Shown piece by piece: positions 62,248 to 64,000 of a DNA stretch of 64,000 nucleotides. The stretch comes from Acanthochromis polyacanthus (Eukaryota > Chordata > Actinopteri > Pomacentridae): positions 27,006,152 through 27,070,151 of the forward strand of contig NC_067134.1 of NCBI RefSeq assembly GCF_021347895.1, read 5' to 3'. Numbering within the stretch: the first letter of the stretch is position 1; the number at the start of each line of letters is the position of its first letter. The position numbers were made by a program, and so were the translations under genes. The notes beneath the pieces are model-generated. The model had not been told where the DNA came from. It searched no databases and was given only the letters and a program-made list of their open reading frames with translations.

Positions 62248-63230
62248 TTATACACTCAAAAATATAAACGCGACACTTTTGTTTTTCCTCCCATTTTTTA
62301 TGAGATGAACTCAAAGATCTCAAACTTTTTCCACATACACAATATCAGCATTTCTCTCAAATATGGTTCACACGTCTGTGATAGTGAGCACTTCTCCTTT
62401 GCTGAGATAATCCATCCCAACTCACAGGTGTGCCATATCAAGATGCTGATTAGACACCATGATTAGTGCACAGGTGTGCCTTAGACTGCCCACAATAAAA
62501 GGACACTCTGAAAGGTGCAGTTTTATCACAGCACAATGCCACAGATGTGGCAAGATTTGAGGGAGCGTGCAGTTGACATGCTGACAGCAGGAATGTCAAC
62601 CAGAGCTGTTGCTCGTGTATTGAATGTTCATTTCTCTACCATAAGCCGTCTCCAAAGGCGTTTCAGAGAATTTGGCAGTACATCCAACCAGCCTCACAAC
62701 CGCAGACCACGTGTATATAAGAGTTATCTTGTACTTGCACCTTTCGTGACTTTTTGCACCCCTCTGTTTGTTCCTAAGAGCTCTGTAACAGTAAATTTCT
62801 CCTTTGTGAGATCAATAAAGTCTATCTTATCTTAACCACACCAGCCCAGGACCTCCACATCCAGCATGTTCACCTCCAAGATGGTCTGAGACCAGCCACT
62901 GGGACAGCTGCTGAAACAATCGGTTTGCAGAACCAAAGAATTTCTGCACAAACTGTCAGAAACTGGCCTTTTATTGTGGGCAGTCTAAGGCACACCTGTG
63001 CACTAATCATGGTGTCTAATCAGCATCTTGATGTGGCACACCTGTGAGGTGGGATGGATTATCTCAGCAAAGGAGAAATGCTCACTGTCACAGGTTTAGA
63101 CAGATTTGTAAACAATATTTGAGAGAAATGGTGATATTGTGTATGTGGAAAAAGTTTTACATCTTTGAGTTCATCTCATAAAAAATGGGATCAAAAACAA
63201 AAGTGTTGCGTTTATATTTTTTTGAGTGTA
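62248..63230. mobile_element. Tc1-like deletion derivative with an internal retroelement tail
   Basis: Termini tacactcaaaaatataaacg and its inverse at about 63210-63230. From 62536 the + strand encodes MPQMWQDLRERAVDMLTAGM, then [20 protein letters not shown] and RRFREFGS, the Tc1 helix-turn-helix. At about 62713-62836 a foreign tail (ending tgagatcaataaagtctatcttatctta, a LINE-type 3' end) is inserted. The transposase then jumps to degenerate 3' sequence; the catalytic core is deleted. Confidence 0.8.
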
Positions 63231-63469
63231 CATTGACCTGGACAAGTTTTAAGTCATTTTGGACAATTTTCTTGTCAATTTCAACAATTTTCATGTCTGC
63301 TTGGATCGTTTCTCATCATTTTTGCATCATTTTTTTGTCTTTGGGATAATTTCAAGTCATTTTGGACAAATTTCATATCATTCTGGACGAATTTTTCGTA
63401 ATTATGGATCATTTTCAAGTCATCCTGAACATTTTTCTGTGTAATGTTGGACAAGTTTTGCGTCATCCC

Positions 63470-64000
63470 AACTTAATAAAAAGAACACAATCAAAACTAT
63501 TTCTCATTCAGCTCATTTTATTATTGTTTAGCTAATTAGAAGGTGGTTGTTATTAAATTGGGATGTTTTTTTAGTTGACATTTTAGTGATATTTGGTAAA
63601 CTTTTATTAATAAGTGATTGTTTCTATAATAACTATTGAATTTGTAAGGCATGATCATAATGAACATAAAACATTAGTTGTTTTTTTACTTTCATTAAAA
63701 AATGTATGGAAGATATTTCCCAAATATATTGACCCGAGTATTTTCACACACTGCTTTTACTGGATCTTGAAACTTCCTCCACCGCTTGTAGTTCGTCTGG
63801 CAGTGTGCAAATGTCGTGCACAGCTGTCTGCAGAACCGGCCTCCGCTCCAGTGTTCCTGTGGTTTCCCAAACTCACGTTAACCACAAATTACCAGACATG
63901 TTTTCTGCTTGATTTAGCTGCTAACTACCACAAAGACATGACTGGAGCTAGCCTGGAGGTAGCACGGCTTCGCATTCATGAGACCATCTTAACTTGTTTC
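63470..64000. other. No recognisable gene at window end
   Basis: Apart from the duplicated piece 63540-63725, the last 270 bp contain no clear exon. The sequence becomes GC-richer near 63780-63860, where a gene feature could begin outside the window. Confidence 0.3.

Overview
This is a vertebrate nuclear window, almost certainly from a ray-finned (teleost) fish. The genes are split by GT-AG introns, non-coding DNA is AT-rich, and the spaces between genes are packed with transposon families typical of teleosts: Tc1/mariner, hAT and piggyBac non-autonomous elements, an L2-type LINE tail, tRNA-derived SINEs and long microsatellites. No bacterial, plasmid or phage feature is present.

Three protein genes can be recognised. 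(1) A complete eight-exon penta-EF-hand gene on the + strand (2488-13693, 243 codons before the stop), best read as grancalcin (gca). (2) One perfectly formed exon of the ERG-type potassium channel kcnh7 on the - strand (30604-30763), with no other kcnh7 exon visible. (3) The cordon-bleu-like gene cobll1 on the + strand, about 42082-56511 and probably continuing past the window. It has intact splice sites and conserved motifs, but one-base frameshifts in almost every exon. GCA, KCNH7 and COBLL1 lie in the same order in human 2q24, which supports all three names; fign and grb14, which lie between KCNH7 and COBLL1 in human, are not visible here.

Layout: 1-2280 is AT-rich flank with a Tc1-type MITE. 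2280-13693 is gca, whose introns hold a fold-back Tc1 palindrome, an inverted-repeat element, Tc1 remnants, a 9-bp-duplication transposon, a piggyBac-type MITE and an L2 LINE end. 13694-16600 is the gca 3' flank with MITEs and a SINE-like repeat. 16600-27530 is a block of ~150-bp satellite, broken up by a transposon carrying a RecQ helicase fragment and by elements holding a pair of opposed tRNA-like sequences. 27530-42000 is a repeat-rich gap holding the orphan kcnh7 exon, minisatellites, three nested hAT elements, piggyBac-like sequence and Tc1 remnants. 42000-56511 is cobll1. 56512-64000 is mostly unrecognised, with a large hairpin repeat and a nested Tc1 element.

The genes do not form a pathway. 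gca encodes a Ca2+-sensing cytosolic protein, cobll1 an actin-regulator relative and kcnh7 a voltage-gated K+ channel; their proximity reflects ancestral synteny. All identifications were made by eye from translated sequence and remembered family features; no database search was run.
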